NCBI GenBank assembly: GCA_002162685.1
Contig: MAAQ01000013.1
Span: 462,761 to 526,760, forward strand
Origin: Flavobacteriales bacterium 33_180_T64
GTDB taxonomy: Bacteria > Bacteroidota > Bacteroidia > Flavobacteriales > Flavobacteriaceae
Length of the DNA stretch: 64,000 bases
Direction of reading: 5' to 3'
Program-made: the position numbers and the translations under genes
In this document: piece after piece, positions 8,293-17,582 of the stretch
Layout of the letters: each line of letters starts with the position of its first letter
Position numbering within the stretch: the first letter of the stretch is position 1
The notes under the pieces: model-generated
Database searches by the model: none
Seen by the model: the letters and a program-made list of their open reading frames with translations, nothing else
What the model was told of the DNA's origin: nothing

Positions 8293-9147
8293 ATGAAAAT
8301 ATATATAAAACCATTTTTATTTTTTGCTTTAACACTATTAATAATCTCTTGTGAAGATGTTATTGATGTAGATGTACCGACAGCTGCCCCTCGACTAGTT
8401 GTTGAAGCTTCTTTAGATTGGGAAAAAGGAACAATAGGAAATAATCAAATCATTAAATTAAGCACATCTACACCATATTTTGATACTACAATTAATAATA
8501 GTGTAATAGGTGCTTCAGTTCGAGTTACGAATTTAGATACGAATGCCGAATACATTTTTGTAGATCAAAATAATGGTACTTATACAATAAGTAATTTTGC
8601 GCCTATAGTAAATAACTCATACACTTTAGAGGTTATTTATAATGGAGAGACTTATACTGCAAATGAGACTTTAAAATCTGTCCCAGAAATAACTAGAGTA
8701 GAGCAATCTCTTGAAGGTGGTTTTGATGAAGAATTATTAGATGTTTCTATTTTTTGGGATGATCCTGAAGATGAAGAAAACTATTATTTTGTGAAATTTA
8801 TAGAAGAAGGGGATTTATTTACAACACTTGAAGATGAATCTGATGAGTTTACTAATGGTAATGAAATGGATGAGTTTTTTGAAAAAGATGGAGAAGATGA
8901 TGATGCTGACCATTTACAAGAATTTGTACCTGGAGATGTCGTTGATATTTCTTTATATGGCATATCAGAACGTTATTATAATTACATTCAATTACTCATT
9001 GAACAATATGATAGTAATGGTGACCCATTTAGTGCAACTCCAGCCGAAATTAGAGGGAATTGTATTAATATTTCAAACACAGAAAATTATGCTTTTGGGT
9101 ATTTTAGATTGTCTGAATATGACACTGTAAATCATACGTTTCAATAA
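8293..9147 (+). CDS. DUF4249 outer-membrane lipoprotein, partner of the TonB receptor
   Basis: From the ATG at 8293 the protein has 284 residues and a lipoprotein signal peptide ending in LIISC, with the lipidated Cys at residue 20. The mature start EDVIDVDVPTAAPRLVVEA is characteristic of DUF4249. An open frame extends upstream inside the receptor gene to 8137, but the signal peptide decides for 8293. DUF4249 proteins are regularly encoded after TonB receptors in Bacteroidota and probably bind the substrate at the outer face, as SusD does for SusC. An acidic stretch rich in Asp and Glu lies at about residues 165-205. Confidence 0.88.
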   Translation: MKIYIKPFLFFALTLLIISCEDVIDVDVPTAAPRLVVEASLDWEKGTIGNNQIIKLSTSTPYFDTTINNSVIGASVRVTNLDTNAEYIFVDQNNGTYTISNFAPIVNNSYTLEVIYNGETYTANETLKSVPEITRVEQSLEGGFDEELLDVSIFWDDPEDEENYYFVKFIEEGDLFTTLEDESDEFTNGNEMDEFFEKDGEDDDADHLQEFVPGDVVDISLYGISERYYNYIQLLIEQYDSNGDPFSATPAEIRGNCINISNTENYAFGYFRLSEYDTVNHTFQ

Positions 9148-9236
9148 GTGTAATCTCTATTGTATTGCTTTGAGATTAAATCTTAGCAAACAGAAAAATT
9201 TTGATTTTAAAATTGATTGTTTTGAGTTTTTAATTA

Positions 9237-9261
9237 GGCTGTCTGAAAAGGCAGTCTTTTT
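9237..9261 (+). terminator. Terminator after the receptor / DUF4249 operon
   Basis: GGCTGTCT and AGGCAGTC form an 8-bp stem with two G-T wobbles, a GAAA loop and a following run of five T. It lies 90 bases after the DUF4249 stop. Confidence 0.65.
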
Positions 9262-9379
9262 AAGTTGATATTTTTTTTAATTTCATATTTAATAATTTTA
9301 AAATATAATGCAACCTTTCATTTTTTTTATTGTCTATTAAAGTATAAATAGTTTTAAGATTGCATATGTTATATAAAAA

Positions 9380-9922
9380 ATGGTGAATAACCCAATACTA
9401 TTTACACATAAAGAACTCATTGAGAAGAGTAAGCTAGGTGATCGTAAAATGCAATACAAACTGTATTCGCTTTATGTTGACGCTATGTTTAATGTTAGTA
9501 TAAGAATTGTAAAAGTAAAAGAAGATGCAGAAGATGTTGTACAAGATAGTTTTACAGATGCATTTAAACACTTAAACACATTTAAATATCAAAGCACTTT
9601 TGGGGCTTGGCTTAAACGTATTGTTGTTAATAAAAGTATTAATTATTTAAAAGTAAAACGGATTCCTTTAGTTGCAATTGAAGAACAAGACTACTGGATT
9701 TCAGAACCAGAAGAGGTCGATGAAAAGCAATTGGATGTCAGTAAAATAAAAAAAGCGATTAACACACTTCCAAAAGGATACCAAACGATTATAAACCTCT
9801 ATTTAATTGAAGGATATGACCATAATGAAATTGGAGATATATTAGAAATAAGCGTATCAACCTCTAAATCTCAATATCACAGGGCTAAAAAGAAATTAGT
9901 AGAATTAATTGGTAGTAAATGA
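9380..9922 (+). CDS. ECF-type RNA polymerase sigma factor
   Basis: The 180-residue protein has the two-domain layout of extracytoplasmic-function sigma factors. Region 2 spans about residues 20-90 (KEDAEDVVQDSFTDAFKHL and STFGAWLKRIVVNKSINYLK). Region 4 spans about 120-175 (LPKGYQTIINLYLIEGYDHNEIGDIL, then SVSTSKSQYHRAKKKL). It would direct RNA polymerase to a small set of envelope-related promoters. It overlaps the next gene by 4 bases (ATGA), and that gene has the build of a membrane anti-sigma factor. The group of four genes to 12222 reads as one operon and is likely autoregulated, as is usual for this class. Confidence 0.93.
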   Translation: MVNNPILFTHKELIEKSKLGDRKMQYKLYSLYVDAMFNVSIRIVKVKEDAEDVVQDSFTDAFKHLNTFKYQSTFGAWLKRIVVNKSINYLKVKRIPLVAIEEQDYWISEPEEVDEKQLDVSKIKKAINTLPKGYQTIINLYLIEGYDHNEIGDILEISVSTSKSQYHRAKKKLVELIGSK

Positions 9923-10464
9923 AAGACAAATTAGAAAAATACATTATAGCTAACAAGCAGGAGTTTGATGATTATCAATTAGAGGAGGTTGATAAACTAA
10001 AACTGTGGAGTCATATTTCAGAAGGATTACCAGAGCAATCTAAACCCGTTATTCCTTTATGGAGAAAGCCAGTATTTAAAATCGCGGCAAGCCTAATAAT
10101 ATTATTGGGGTGTGCTTTTACACTTATCATGAATAACAATAATGATTATAAAAATAGCATTGTAAATGAAGAGCTTTATGAAATTGATATTTACTATAAG
10201 TCACTTGTAAATAATCAAATTCAATTAATAAAAAACAATCCAAATTTATCAATTATAGATCAAGAAGATTTCTTGCTATTAGTAGACGATTTAGACAATG
10301 AATATATCAAACTTAAAAAAGAATTAAAAGCAGGTATTAATAATCAAAAAATTATCGAAGCAATAATTAATAATTACAGAAAGAAAATACAATTAATGGA
10401 AGATCTTTTAGAACGATCGTATCCTACTAAAACCAATTTTGATGAAGGCGAACTCATTTTATAA
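9919..10464 (+). CDS. Putative membrane anti-sigma factor
   Basis: This 181-residue protein has a cytoplasmic N-terminal part (about 1-50), one transmembrane helix at about 53-70 (FKIAASLIILLGCAFTLI) and a periplasmic, strongly helical C-terminal part. The topology, size and 4-base overlap with the ECF sigma gene argue for its anti-sigma partner. No zinc-binding HxxxCxxC motif is present, so it is not a ZAS-type factor. I recognise no named domain. The C-terminal helices, with repeated Leu and Lys, might sense an envelope signal. Confidence 0.65.
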   Translation: MKDKLEKYIIANKQEFDDYQLEEVDKLKLWSHISEGLPEQSKPVIPLWRKPVFKIAASLIILLGCAFTLIMNNNNDYKNSIVNEELYEIDIYYKSLVNNQIQLIKNNPNLSIIDQEDFLLLVDDLDNEYIKLKKELKAGINNQKIIEAIINNYRKKIQLMEDLLERSYPTKTNFDEGELIL

Positions 10465-11533
10465 GACAATTGCTTATGGTGTTTTAGTATTACTTTCATG
10501 GAGTGTACAAGGACAAGAAAAGCTAAGTAAAGAAATTAAGAAAACATACCCTTTATCTAACGAAGGTGCTTTGTTTTTAGAAAATAAGTATGGTGATGTT
10601 TATATAAATGGATGGGATAAAGATTTTATAGAAATTACTGTAAATATTGAAGCAAAAGGTAAAAATACAGATAAGACCAAAGAACTTTTAAATTTAATTA
10701 ATAGTCGTATTGTTGCTACGGATAAGCAAGTCATAGTAAAATCAGAAATATCTAATAAAAATCCAGGGTTTTTTAATAAATACATTCATAAAATTGACCC
10801 TTTTAAAAACGAAAAAACAAATACCGAGATTAACTATACGATCTACCTTCCTAAGTCTGCAGAAATAGAATTACTTAATAAGTATGGCGATGTAATCATC
10901 TCAGATTGGAATGGTAAATTAAAAGCAAATGTAGAACATGGAGACCTTAGAATAACAGATAGTATTACCAACTCTAACGTATCTGTTAAATATGGGAAAT
11001 TAAGAGCTAATTCACTCTATAAAGCAACAATTATAGCTAAAGATGCTTCTGTGTCTATAAATCACTCTAACAGTCTAAAATTAGACTCTAATGGTTCTGA
11101 GATTACCTTAGGAGGTGTTGATAATTTAGAATTAAACTCTAATAAAGACACTATTGAGATTGATCAATTAAAAAACACACACGGAACGGCGAAATATTCA
11201 ACTATTACATGCAATACTATTTCTAATAGTATTAACCTAGAGTTAAATTTAACAGAGTTACGACTATTAAAGTTTTTAAATGCGTACCCAAGAGTAACTA
11301 TTAATCAAAAATCATCAGAGGTGTATATTAATATTTCTGAAACCAATTTTAATTTTGATGCTAATTTAGAACAAGGCGTATTACGAATCCCTAAAACATT
11401 ATTTAATATAAATAGTGAAGTTATAGATAAGAAAAATAAAATCAGACATATTACAGCGTCTTATGGAGAAGGAAATACTGGGTTCTTTATTATGAATGGA
11501 ATAAAAGGTATTATTATTTTAAAAGAACTGTAA
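10442..11533 (+). CDS. Exported DUF4097-like beta-helix protein
   Basis: The 363-residue protein starts at the ATG at 10442; a TTG sits one codon earlier but is less likely. A signal peptide ends near SVQGQ (residue 25). The mature part has repeated short beta-strand units with motifs such as ENKYGDVYINGWDKDFIEI and LNKYGDVIISDWNGKL, as in DUF4097 putative adhesin domains. It overlaps the anti-sigma gene by 23 bases. DUF4097 proteins often sit beside ECF sigma factors in Bacteroidota, so an envelope-stress or surface role is likely, but no biochemical activity is known. Confidence 0.72.
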   Translation: MKANSFYKTIAYGVLVLLSWSVQGQEKLSKEIKKTYPLSNEGALFLENKYGDVYINGWDKDFIEITVNIEAKGKNTDKTKELLNLINSRIVATDKQVIVKSEISNKNPGFFNKYIHKIDPFKNEKTNTEINYTIYLPKSAEIELLNKYGDVIISDWNGKLKANVEHGDLRITDSITNSNVSVKYGKLRANSLYKATIIAKDASVSINHSNSLKLDSNGSEITLGGVDNLELNSNKDTIEIDQLKNTHGTAKYSTITCNTISNSINLELNLTELRLLKFLNAYPRVTINQKSSEVYINISETNFNFDANLEQGVLRIPKTLFNINSEVIDKKNKIRHITASYGEGNTGFFIMNGIKGIIILKEL

Positions 11534-11553
11534 ACACTAAATCAATCAATTAC

Positions 11554-12222
11554 ATGAAAAAACTAATTATTCTAACACTTGGTTTCATTTGTTTTAATTC
11601 ATTAAATGCACAAATAAACGAAACAGACGATTATGTAGAATTTGATGACAGAAAAAATATTGTCCATGGTGTTTATTTTGGCTTTGGAGGTCACTATGGA
11701 AGAATGGATAGCGAAGATACATTCTTAGCAACAATGAAATTAGCTTATGTTGCCAATCGCCAATTAGAAATAGGGTTTGCTTTTACTGGTTTTTATAACG
11801 ATAGACCTAATACTCAGCCCAATTTATTTGACGGTAAAGATGTGGTTTTATTTGGAGGTTATGGAGGCTTTCATATAGAGCCAATTTTATTTGGCGAGCG
11901 TTTTATAAGTATTTCTTTTCCTACATTAATTGGAGGTGGAATTGTTTCTTACAGAGGTATTGATACACTAGAAAATGAAGATATAGAACTTCAAGAAGAC
12001 GATTTTGATAATTTTTTTATTGTAGAGCCGGGAATAAATATTTTATATAATTTTAGTCGTTATACACAATTAGAAACAGGGTTTAGATACCGATTTACAA
12101 GTAACTACAACTTGTCTCCTTTTAAAGGAAAAGGTAATATTAATGGTTATTCTATTGTTATAGGTCTTAAAGTTGGAATATTTAATATGGGAAGGAAGAA
12201 AAAAATTAAAGACAATTTTTAG
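11554..12222 (+). CDS. Small outer-membrane beta-barrel protein (hypothetical)
   Basis: The 222-residue protein has a signal peptide MKKLIILTLGFICFNSLNAQ. The mature part alternates Gly/aromatic strands, for example VYFGFGGHYGRM, LEIGFAFTGFY, VVLFGGYGGFHIEP and TQLETGFRYRFTS, which suggests an eight- to ten-stranded barrel. I do not recognise a named family. It is the last gene of the sigma-factor operon, 20 bases after the DUF4097-like gene, and is a probable target of that sigma factor. Its stop overlaps the convergent holB stop by 4 bases. Confidence 0.65.
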   Translation: MKKLIILTLGFICFNSLNAQINETDDYVEFDDRKNIVHGVYFGFGGHYGRMDSEDTFLATMKLAYVANRQLEIGFAFTGFYNDRPNTQPNLFDGKDVVLFGGYGGFHIEPILFGERFISISFPTLIGGGIVSYRGIDTLENEDIELQEDDFDNFFIVEPGINILYNFSRYTQLETGFRYRFTSNYNLSPFKGKGNINGYSIVIGLKVGIFNMGRKKKIKDNF

Positions 12223-13370
12223 TCCGCTTTTTTATGTAATAACCTTGTGAGTTTTATAGATAAATCGGTAAGTATGATTTTAGAATTTCCGTTGCGTTCA
12301 ATATGATAAATTGCATCTTGAAGTTCATTGGAAATTTCTATAATATTATTACCATGAACAAAAGGCGCGAATTTTTCCAGTTTAAATGAGGATTTAGGTT
12401 CCATAAAAACTAAGTCTCCTGCATTATAGTTTAAGAGTAGTGCTTGTCTAAAAAAATCGAGACAGAAACTTAAAAATTGTTTTTGTGTTTCACGACCAGT
12501 TTTCGCAATGGTTTCACTCCAAGAAATTAAGTCATGAATAGCGCTTTTATTTCCTTTAGCTTTAAAAGCAGATCGAATCCAAATTACAAACCATTCTTCA
12601 AACTGAGTGTCTTCACTATCGCTATACACCAAATCGCAAGCCTTATTATAATTTCCATTAGATTGATGTGCAATCTTGATCGCATCAGCTTCAGGAATTT
12701 GATAATTTTTCATTAAAGCAGTTTTAATAACGTCTTCTGCTAAAGGCGGAAAGTGTAATACTTGGCAGCGAGATCTAATGGTATTTATAATTTGCTCCTC
12801 ATCTTCAGCTATTAAAATAAAAACAGTTTGATTAGGAGGCTCTTCTATTAATTTTAAGAGTTTATTTGCAGCAGAAGTATTCATCTTTTCCGACATCCAA
12901 ATTAACATCACTTTGTAGCCACCTTCATATGATTTTAAAGCTAATGCTTTAACTATATCTTGAGCTTCATCAACACCTATTTGCCCTTGTTTGTTATCAA
13001 TTCCTAAAATACGATACCAATCAAATAAATTTCCATAAGGCTGTTTGTCAATTAGCTGACGCCATTCTTCCATGAAATGATTAGATACAGGGTGGCTTTT
13101 TATTTTATCGTTTGTAGCTACAGGAAAAGCAAAATGCAAATCAGGATGAGACAAATTTTTAAATTTCAAATTACAAGCGTCATTACCTTGAGCATTTTCT
13201 CCATTAGTGTTTTTACACAAGAGATATTGTGCATAAGCAATTGCCATTGGTAGTGTTCCAGAACCTTCTGGACCAACAAACAATTGCGCATGTGGTACAC
13301 GTCCAAAATCAGCACTTTTTGTCAGGTGATTTTTAATGTGTTCTTGTCCTAGAATTTCTGAAAATAACAT
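12219..13370 (-). CDS. holB: DNA polymerase III subunit delta' (clamp loader)
   Basis: This 383-residue AAA+-fold subunit belongs to the clamp loader that places the beta clamp on primed DNA. The N-terminal stretch FSEILGQEHIKNHLTKS and the end of the ATPase module (LLKLIEEPPNQTVFIL, then TIRSRCQVLHFPPL with the SRC motif) are diagnostic. The P-loop reads GPEGSGTLPMA, so the catalytic Lys is replaced; delta' is not expected to hydrolyse ATP. Of the four zinc-binding Cys known from Escherichia coli only two remain (CKNTNG and DACNLKF). It stands alone between convergent and divergent neighbours. The -7 element at 13375-13382 is only 4 bases from the ATG. Confidence 0.92.
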   Translation of the reverse strand: MLFSEILGQEHIKNHLTKSADFGRVPHAQLFVGPEGSGTLPMAIAYAQYLLCKNTNGENAQGNDACNLKFKNLSHPDLHFAFPVATNDKIKSHPVSNHFMEEWRQLIDKQPYGNLFDWYRILGIDNKQGQIGVDEAQDIVKALALKSYEGGYKVMLIWMSEKMNTSAANKLLKLIEEPPNQTVFILIAEDEEQIINTIRSRCQVLHFPPLAEDVIKTALMKNYQIPEADAIKIAHQSNGNYNKACDLVYSDSEDTQFEEWFVIWIRSAFKAKGNKSAIHDLISWSETIAKTGRETQKQFLSFCLDFFRQALLLNYNAGDLVFMEPKSSFKLEKFAPFVHGNNIIEISNELQDAIYHIERNGNSKIILTDLSIKLTRLLHKKAD

Positions 13371-13374
13371 AAAG

Positions 13375-13382
13375 CAAACCTA
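13375..13382 (-). promoter_or_regulatory. Candidate -7 element for holB
   Basis: On the minus strand this reads TAGGTTTG, a full match to TAnnTTTG. It ends 4 bases before the holB ATG. If used, the message would have almost no leader. Confidence 0.42.
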
Positions 13383-13493
13383 CATATTTTTTTTAAATGT
13401 TTTAAAGACTAATTGATTTCAATATAGAAAAGCTTTTTTTATTTAAACGACTAAAACACTAAAGGAGATATACTTTTCGGTTTTAACATAAAA

Positions 13494-13528
13494 TTGTAAA
13501 TTCTAAAAGATAAATCAACTTATTTTTA
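13494..13528 (+). promoter_or_regulatory. Candidate promoter for the DUF2652-pgk unit
   Basis: TTG at 13494-13496 and TATTTTTA at 13521-13528 (seven of eight match to TAnnTTTG) have about the right -33/-7 spacing. The ATG follows 31 bases later. Confidence 0.38.
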
Positions 13529-13559
13529 TAGTGATAAAACAAATGCTTATAGATTTAAA

Positions 13560-14639
13560 ATGACTCAAAACGCTATTCTATTTATACCTGATATTTCTGG
13601 GTTTACAGAGTTTGTACACAACACAGACATTTATCACAGCCGACATATTATTTCTGAACTATTAGAATTATTAATTGATACTAATTCTATGGGATTAGAA
13701 TTAGCAGAGGTAGAAGGTGATGCATTGTTTATGTATAAACTTGGAGATCATCTAGATTTAGAGGTTATCAATCAACAAATTGAACAAATGTATTTGGCAT
13801 TTCATACGCATTTAAAACGGTATGAATTTCAACGTATTTGTAATTGTGGCGCATGTTCTTCAGCATATAATTTAAGTCTAAAATTTATTGTGCACTTTGG
13901 AGAGATCGAATTTATCCAAATTAAAAACTCAAGAAAACCCTACGGAAGTAATGTTATTATAGCGCATCGCTTGCTTAAAAATGAAGTTCCAATTGATGAA
14001 TATGCCATATTTACTAAGGACGTAATATCACAAACCAATATAACACTTACGAATTCTGTATCAACAGCCTATGATTTTGGAAATATTACATTTTCATATA
14101 CACCTTTACACGATTTAAAAGTAAAACTACCAGAGGTGAAACCGATTCCTGATGATATTCCAAAACATAAATTATTTGATAACACAGAAATAATACAGGT
14201 GCCAGTTTTAGAACTTTATGAAGTCATTAGTAATTTTGATTATAGGTTGTTATGGGTAAAAGGAGTAAATCGGTTAGAGTATGAAAAAAACAAAGTCAAT
14301 AGATCTGGGCTTAAACACCAATGTTTGATTAATAAAAAGCAAATAGAGCAAACAACCATAAAAAAGGACGTTGACAAAAATCAATTGGTTTATGGTGAAT
14401 CTACAAAAGAGATTCCGTTTACAAAACGCGTAAATATGTATTTTGTTTTAGAGGATATTGGAAACGGGTTTACAAAATTAAATATTGAAGTGTTTGCAGA
14501 TTTTAAACCTTTTGGAATCTTGATGAAGTCATTAATGAAAAAAAACTTTCAAAAAAGCATTTCAGAAAACATTAAAGCTCTTATTTTGCTAATCGATTCT
14601 GGATTTACAACAGAGCAAACTAATAACCAAACATCTTAA
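13560..14639 (+). CDS. DUF2652 cyclase-fold protein with C-terminal SRPBCC-like domain
   Basis: The 359-residue protein begins with [15 protein letters not shown] and continues to [12 protein letters not shown], the layout of DUF2652. That family resembles the class III nucleotide-cyclase fold; the metal-binding Asp of DISGFT and a later Asp in EGDA are kept. Whether it makes a cyclic nucleotide is unknown. A Cys cluster CNCGAC lies at about residues 99-104. The second half (about 210-350) looks like a START/SRPBCC lipid-binding fold with a polyketide-cyclase-like end. It is 4 bases before pgk and probably cotranscribed. It has no signal peptide and is probably cytoplasmic. Confidence 0.72.
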   Translation: MTQNAILFIPDISGFTEFVHNTDIYHSRHIISELLELLIDTNSMGLELAEVEGDALFMYKLGDHLDLEVINQQIEQMYLAFHTHLKRYEFQRICNCGACSSAYNLSLKFIVHFGEIEFIQIKNSRKPYGSNVIIAHRLLKNEVPIDEYAIFTKDVISQTNITLTNSVSTAYDFGNITFSYTPLHDLKVKLPEVKPIPDDIPKHKLFDNTEIIQVPVLELYEVISNFDYRLLWVKGVNRLEYEKNKVNRSGLKHQCLINKKQIEQTTIKKDVDKNQLVYGESTKEIPFTKRVNMYFVLEDIGNGFTKLNIEVFADFKPFGILMKSLMKKNFQKSISENIKALILLIDSGFTTEQTNNQTS

Positions 14640-14643
14640 ACCT

Positions 14644-15831
14644 GTGAAAACTTTAAACGATTTCGATTTCAAAAATAAAAAAGCCTTAATACGTGTTGAT
14701 TTTAATGTGCCTTTAAATGAAAACTTTGAAGTTACCGATGCAACTCGTATTGTTTCTGCAAAGCCAACTATTATTAAAATTTTAGAAGATGGAGGTAGCT
14801 GTATTTTAATGTCACATTTAGGACGGCCAAAAGGTGTTCAAGAGGCATTTTCCTTAAAACACATTATTAATAAAGTTGAAGATGTTTTAGGTGTTGAGGT
14901 AAAATTCGCGGAAAACTGTGTTGGGTCTCAAGCAGAAGATGCTGCGGCTAATTTAAATCCAGGAGAAATTTTATTGTTAGAGAATTTACGTTTTCATGAT
15001 GAAGAAAAGCAAGGGGATAAGAATTTTGCAGAGCAATTATCTAGACTTGGAGATGTTTATGTAAATGATGCTTTTGGAACGGCACATAGAGCACATGCAT
15101 CTACCACAATTATTGCTCAGTTTTTTCCTGAAACGAAATGCTTCGGAAATTTGCTTGCTCAAGAAATTGAAAGTATTAATAAAGTAATGGAAACAGGAGA
15201 AAAACCTGTTTTAGCAGTGCTTGGAGGTGCAAAAGTATCCTCAAAAATCACCATTATTGAAAATATTTTAGATAAAGTAGATCATTTAATTATTGGTGGT
15301 GGAATGACTTTTACATTCATAAAAGCGCAAGGCGGAAGTATAGGAGATTCCATTTGTGAGGACGACAAAATGGAATTAGCGCTTGATATTATAAAACAGG
15401 CTCAAGAAAAAAATGTGCAGATCCATTTACCAGTTGATGTAATTGCAGCTAATGCATTTAGCAACGATGCTGATACTCAAATTATAGATGTGACTCAAAT
15501 TCCAGATGGGTGGCAAGGTTTGGATGCAGGACCAAAATCTAAAGAACAGTTTCATGATGTCGTGATGCAATGCAAAACAATTTTATGGAATGGACCATTA
15601 GGTGTTTTTGAACTAGAAAAGTTTGCTAACGGAACAATTGCCTTAGGCGATTCTATTGCTGAAGCGACTAAGAATGGAGCATTTTCACTTGTTGGTGGAG
15701 GAGACTCTGTAGCTGCTGTAAAACAATTTGGCTTCGAAAATAAAGTGAGTTATGTCAGTACAGGAGGAGGCGCAATGCTAGAAAGTCTAGAAGGTAAAAT
15801 CTTACCTGGAATTGCGGCTATTTTAGAATAA
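14644..15831 (+). CDS. pgk: Phosphoglycerate kinase
   Basis: This glycolytic enzyme interconverts 1,3-bisphosphoglycerate plus ADP with 3-phosphoglycerate plus ATP in the cytoplasm. The 395-residue length is normal. Signatures are [12 protein letters not shown] (residues 14-25), [52 protein letters not shown] and the C-terminal GGGDSVAAV. The start is a GTG at 14644, four bases after the stop of the DUF2652 gene, so it is translationally close to it. No other glycolytic gene is nearby. Confidence 0.97.
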   Translation: MKTLNDFDFKNKKALIRVDFNVPLNENFEVTDATRIVSAKPTIIKILEDGGSCILMSHLGRPKGVQEAFSLKHIINKVEDVLGVEVKFAENCVGSQAEDAAANLNPGEILLLENLRFHDEEKQGDKNFAEQLSRLGDVYVNDAFGTAHRAHASTTIIAQFFPETKCFGNLLAQEIESINKVMETGEKPVLAVLGGAKVSSKITIIENILDKVDHLIIGGGMTFTFIKAQGGSIGDSICEDDKMELALDIIKQAQEKNVQIHLPVDVIAANAFSNDADTQIIDVTQIPDGWQGLDAGPKSKEQFHDVVMQCKTILWNGPLGVFELEKFANGTIALGDSIAEATKNGAFSLVGGGDSVAAVKQFGFENKVSYVSTGGGAMLESLEGKILPGIAAILE

Positions 15832-15966
15832 CGGACTATAATTTTTAATTTTAGTTGTTTCGGAAGAATCTTACAAATAAGATAAATTGTCTTATTAAAC
15901 TTTCATTTTATTTAAAAAAATACGATTTTAGCTCACCTATCGTTAAGATAGATAAACATTCAACCA

Positions 15967-17568
15967 ATGAACCATAAGCTCATAACCCTAACTTTTGGTA
16001 TTCTATTGTGTAATTTATTTAGTTTTGGTCAGGATTCTATTCCAAAAACAACCGAAGTTAAAGGATTAACAGAATCTGATTTTATTAAAGGAGCAACCTA
16101 TGTTGTGGATACTATTATTGATGGTAAAACCTATTTTAGAAAACAGCTCAATATAAAACCTGTTATAGATTCTTCTAATATTAAAACATTAGAAGATCAT
16201 AAACTAGCAGCAGAAATTGATAAAAAATGGCTTGAAGAATTGTATAGTAATGTCTTGTTTGATAGCATTTACAAATCGGTTACCAATTTAAAATACGATC
16301 AAGTTAATTACCCAGAATTAACAACAGATACTTTAAAAGCACGATTAAAACGACTTAATGCAAGAACACCTTTTAATATTGAATATAACCCGTCATTAGA
16401 AAGTGTTATTAAATCCTATTTAAAGCATCGTAGACATTCTATGTCTCGTTTAATGTCATTGAGTCATTATTATTTCCCTTTGTTTGAAGAGTCACTTGAC
16501 AATTATAACATTCCTTTAGAGGTGAAATACTTAGCTATTGTTGAATCGGCACTAAAACCAAGGGCGAAATCAAGAGTAGGTGCTACTGGGCTTTGGCAAT
16601 TTATGTTTGGTACAGGTAAAGAGTATGGACTTAATGTAAGCAGTTATGTTGATGAGCGTAGCGATCCAATAAAATCTACCGAAGCGGCTAGTAAGTATTT
16701 GGCTAGATTATATAAAATATTTGGAGATTGGGATTTGGCATTAGCAGCTTATAATTCTGGACCAGGAAATGTAACAAAAGCCATACGTAGATCAGGCGGC
16801 TATGAAAACTATTGGAATATTAGACCACATCTTCCACGTGAAACAGCTGGATACCTTCCTGCCTTTTTAGCCACAATGTATATTTTTGAATTTGCCGAAG
16901 AACATGGGTTTAAGGTAGAAAAACCAAACTATCATTATATAGAAACTGATACAATCCATGTAAAGAAAATGATTACCTTAGATCAGGTTTCAGAATTGGT
17001 TGATGTGCCTATTGAAGAGTTACAGTTTTTAAATCCGTCATATAAGTTAGATATTATTCCATTTATAAAAGGCGAAAATTATACCTTAAGATTACCTCGT
17101 GAAGCTATAGGTAAATTTGTAACTAATGAAACAGAAATTTATGCTTTTGTTGAAGAAGAATTAAAGAAGCGAGAAAAACCACTTCCGCAGTTTTTTGATT
17201 CTGATAGTAAAGTTAGATATCGCGTGAGATCTGGTGATTACCTAGGAAAAATTGCTAGAAAATATGGCGTTAGAGTGAGCCAAATAAAACGATGGAATGG
17301 ATTAAAAAGTAATAATTTAAAAATAGGCCAACGTTTAACTATTTATCCAAGAAAACCACCAACGTCTTCAGGGCAAAAAGTAAGTGTTAAGACACCTAAA
17401 AAAGTGATTAATGCTGAAGGGAAATCAACCTATAAAGTACAAAAAGGAGATTCTCTTTGGAGTATTTCACAAAAATTTCCAGGAGTTTCTGTTCAAAATA
17501 TTAAAGATTGGAACGATATTAGTGGTAACAAACTAAAAATAGGAATGACACTTGTTGTGTCTCAATAA
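15967..17568 (+). CDS. MltD-like membrane-bound lytic transglycosylase with two LysM domains
   Basis: The 533-residue exported murein hydrolase cleaves the MurNAc-GlcNAc bond and forms anhydro-muropeptides. A signal peptide covers about residues 1-21 (ends LFSFGQ). The SLT catalytic domain has the motif LAIVESALKPRAKSRVGA with catalytic Glu193, then GLWQFMFGTG and ALAAYNSGPGNVTKAI. The motif LPRETAGYLPAFLA closes the domain. Two LysM peptidoglycan-binding domains follow at about 415-460 (YRVRSGDYLGKIARKYGV) and 487-533 (YKVQKGDSLWSISQKF). A parS-like sequence with one mismatch lies inside the gene at 16830-16845, where LPRET is encoded. It is followed 14 bases later by the DUF4837 gene. Confidence 0.9.
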   Translation: MNHKLITLTFGILLCNLFSFGQDSIPKTTEVKGLTESDFIKGATYVVDTIIDGKTYFRKQLNIKPVIDSSNIKTLEDHKLAAEIDKKWLEELYSNVLFDSIYKSVTNLKYDQVNYPELTTDTLKARLKRLNARTPFNIEYNPSLESVIKSYLKHRRHSMSRLMSLSHYYFPLFEESLDNYNIPLEVKYLAIVESALKPRAKSRVGATGLWQFMFGTGKEYGLNVSSYVDERSDPIKSTEAASKYLARLYKIFGDWDLALAAYNSGPGNVTKAIRRSGGYENYWNIRPHLPRETAGYLPAFLATMYIFEFAEEHGFKVEKPNYHYIETDTIHVKKMITLDQVSELVDVPIEELQFLNPSYKLDIIPFIKGENYTLRLPREAIGKFVTNETEIYAFVEEELKKREKPLPQFFDSDSKVRYRVRSGDYLGKIARKYGVRVSQIKRWNGLKSNNLKIGQRLTIYPRKPPTSSGQKVSVKTPKKVINAEGKSTYKVQKGDSLWSISQKFPGVSVQNIKDWNDISGNKLKIGMTLVVSQ

Positions 17569-17582
17569 ATTCAACAAAAAAG

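Noticed and set aside
8828..9130. Met-rich 100-codon frame within the DUF4249 gene
   Set aside because: It is an out-of-frame reading of an Asp/Glu-rich stretch (GATGAA repeats give Met in this frame).
15876..15896. Hairpin AATAAGA/TCTTATT after pgk as a terminator
   Set aside because: The stem has a single G-C pair and no T run directly follows; too weak to list as a terminator.
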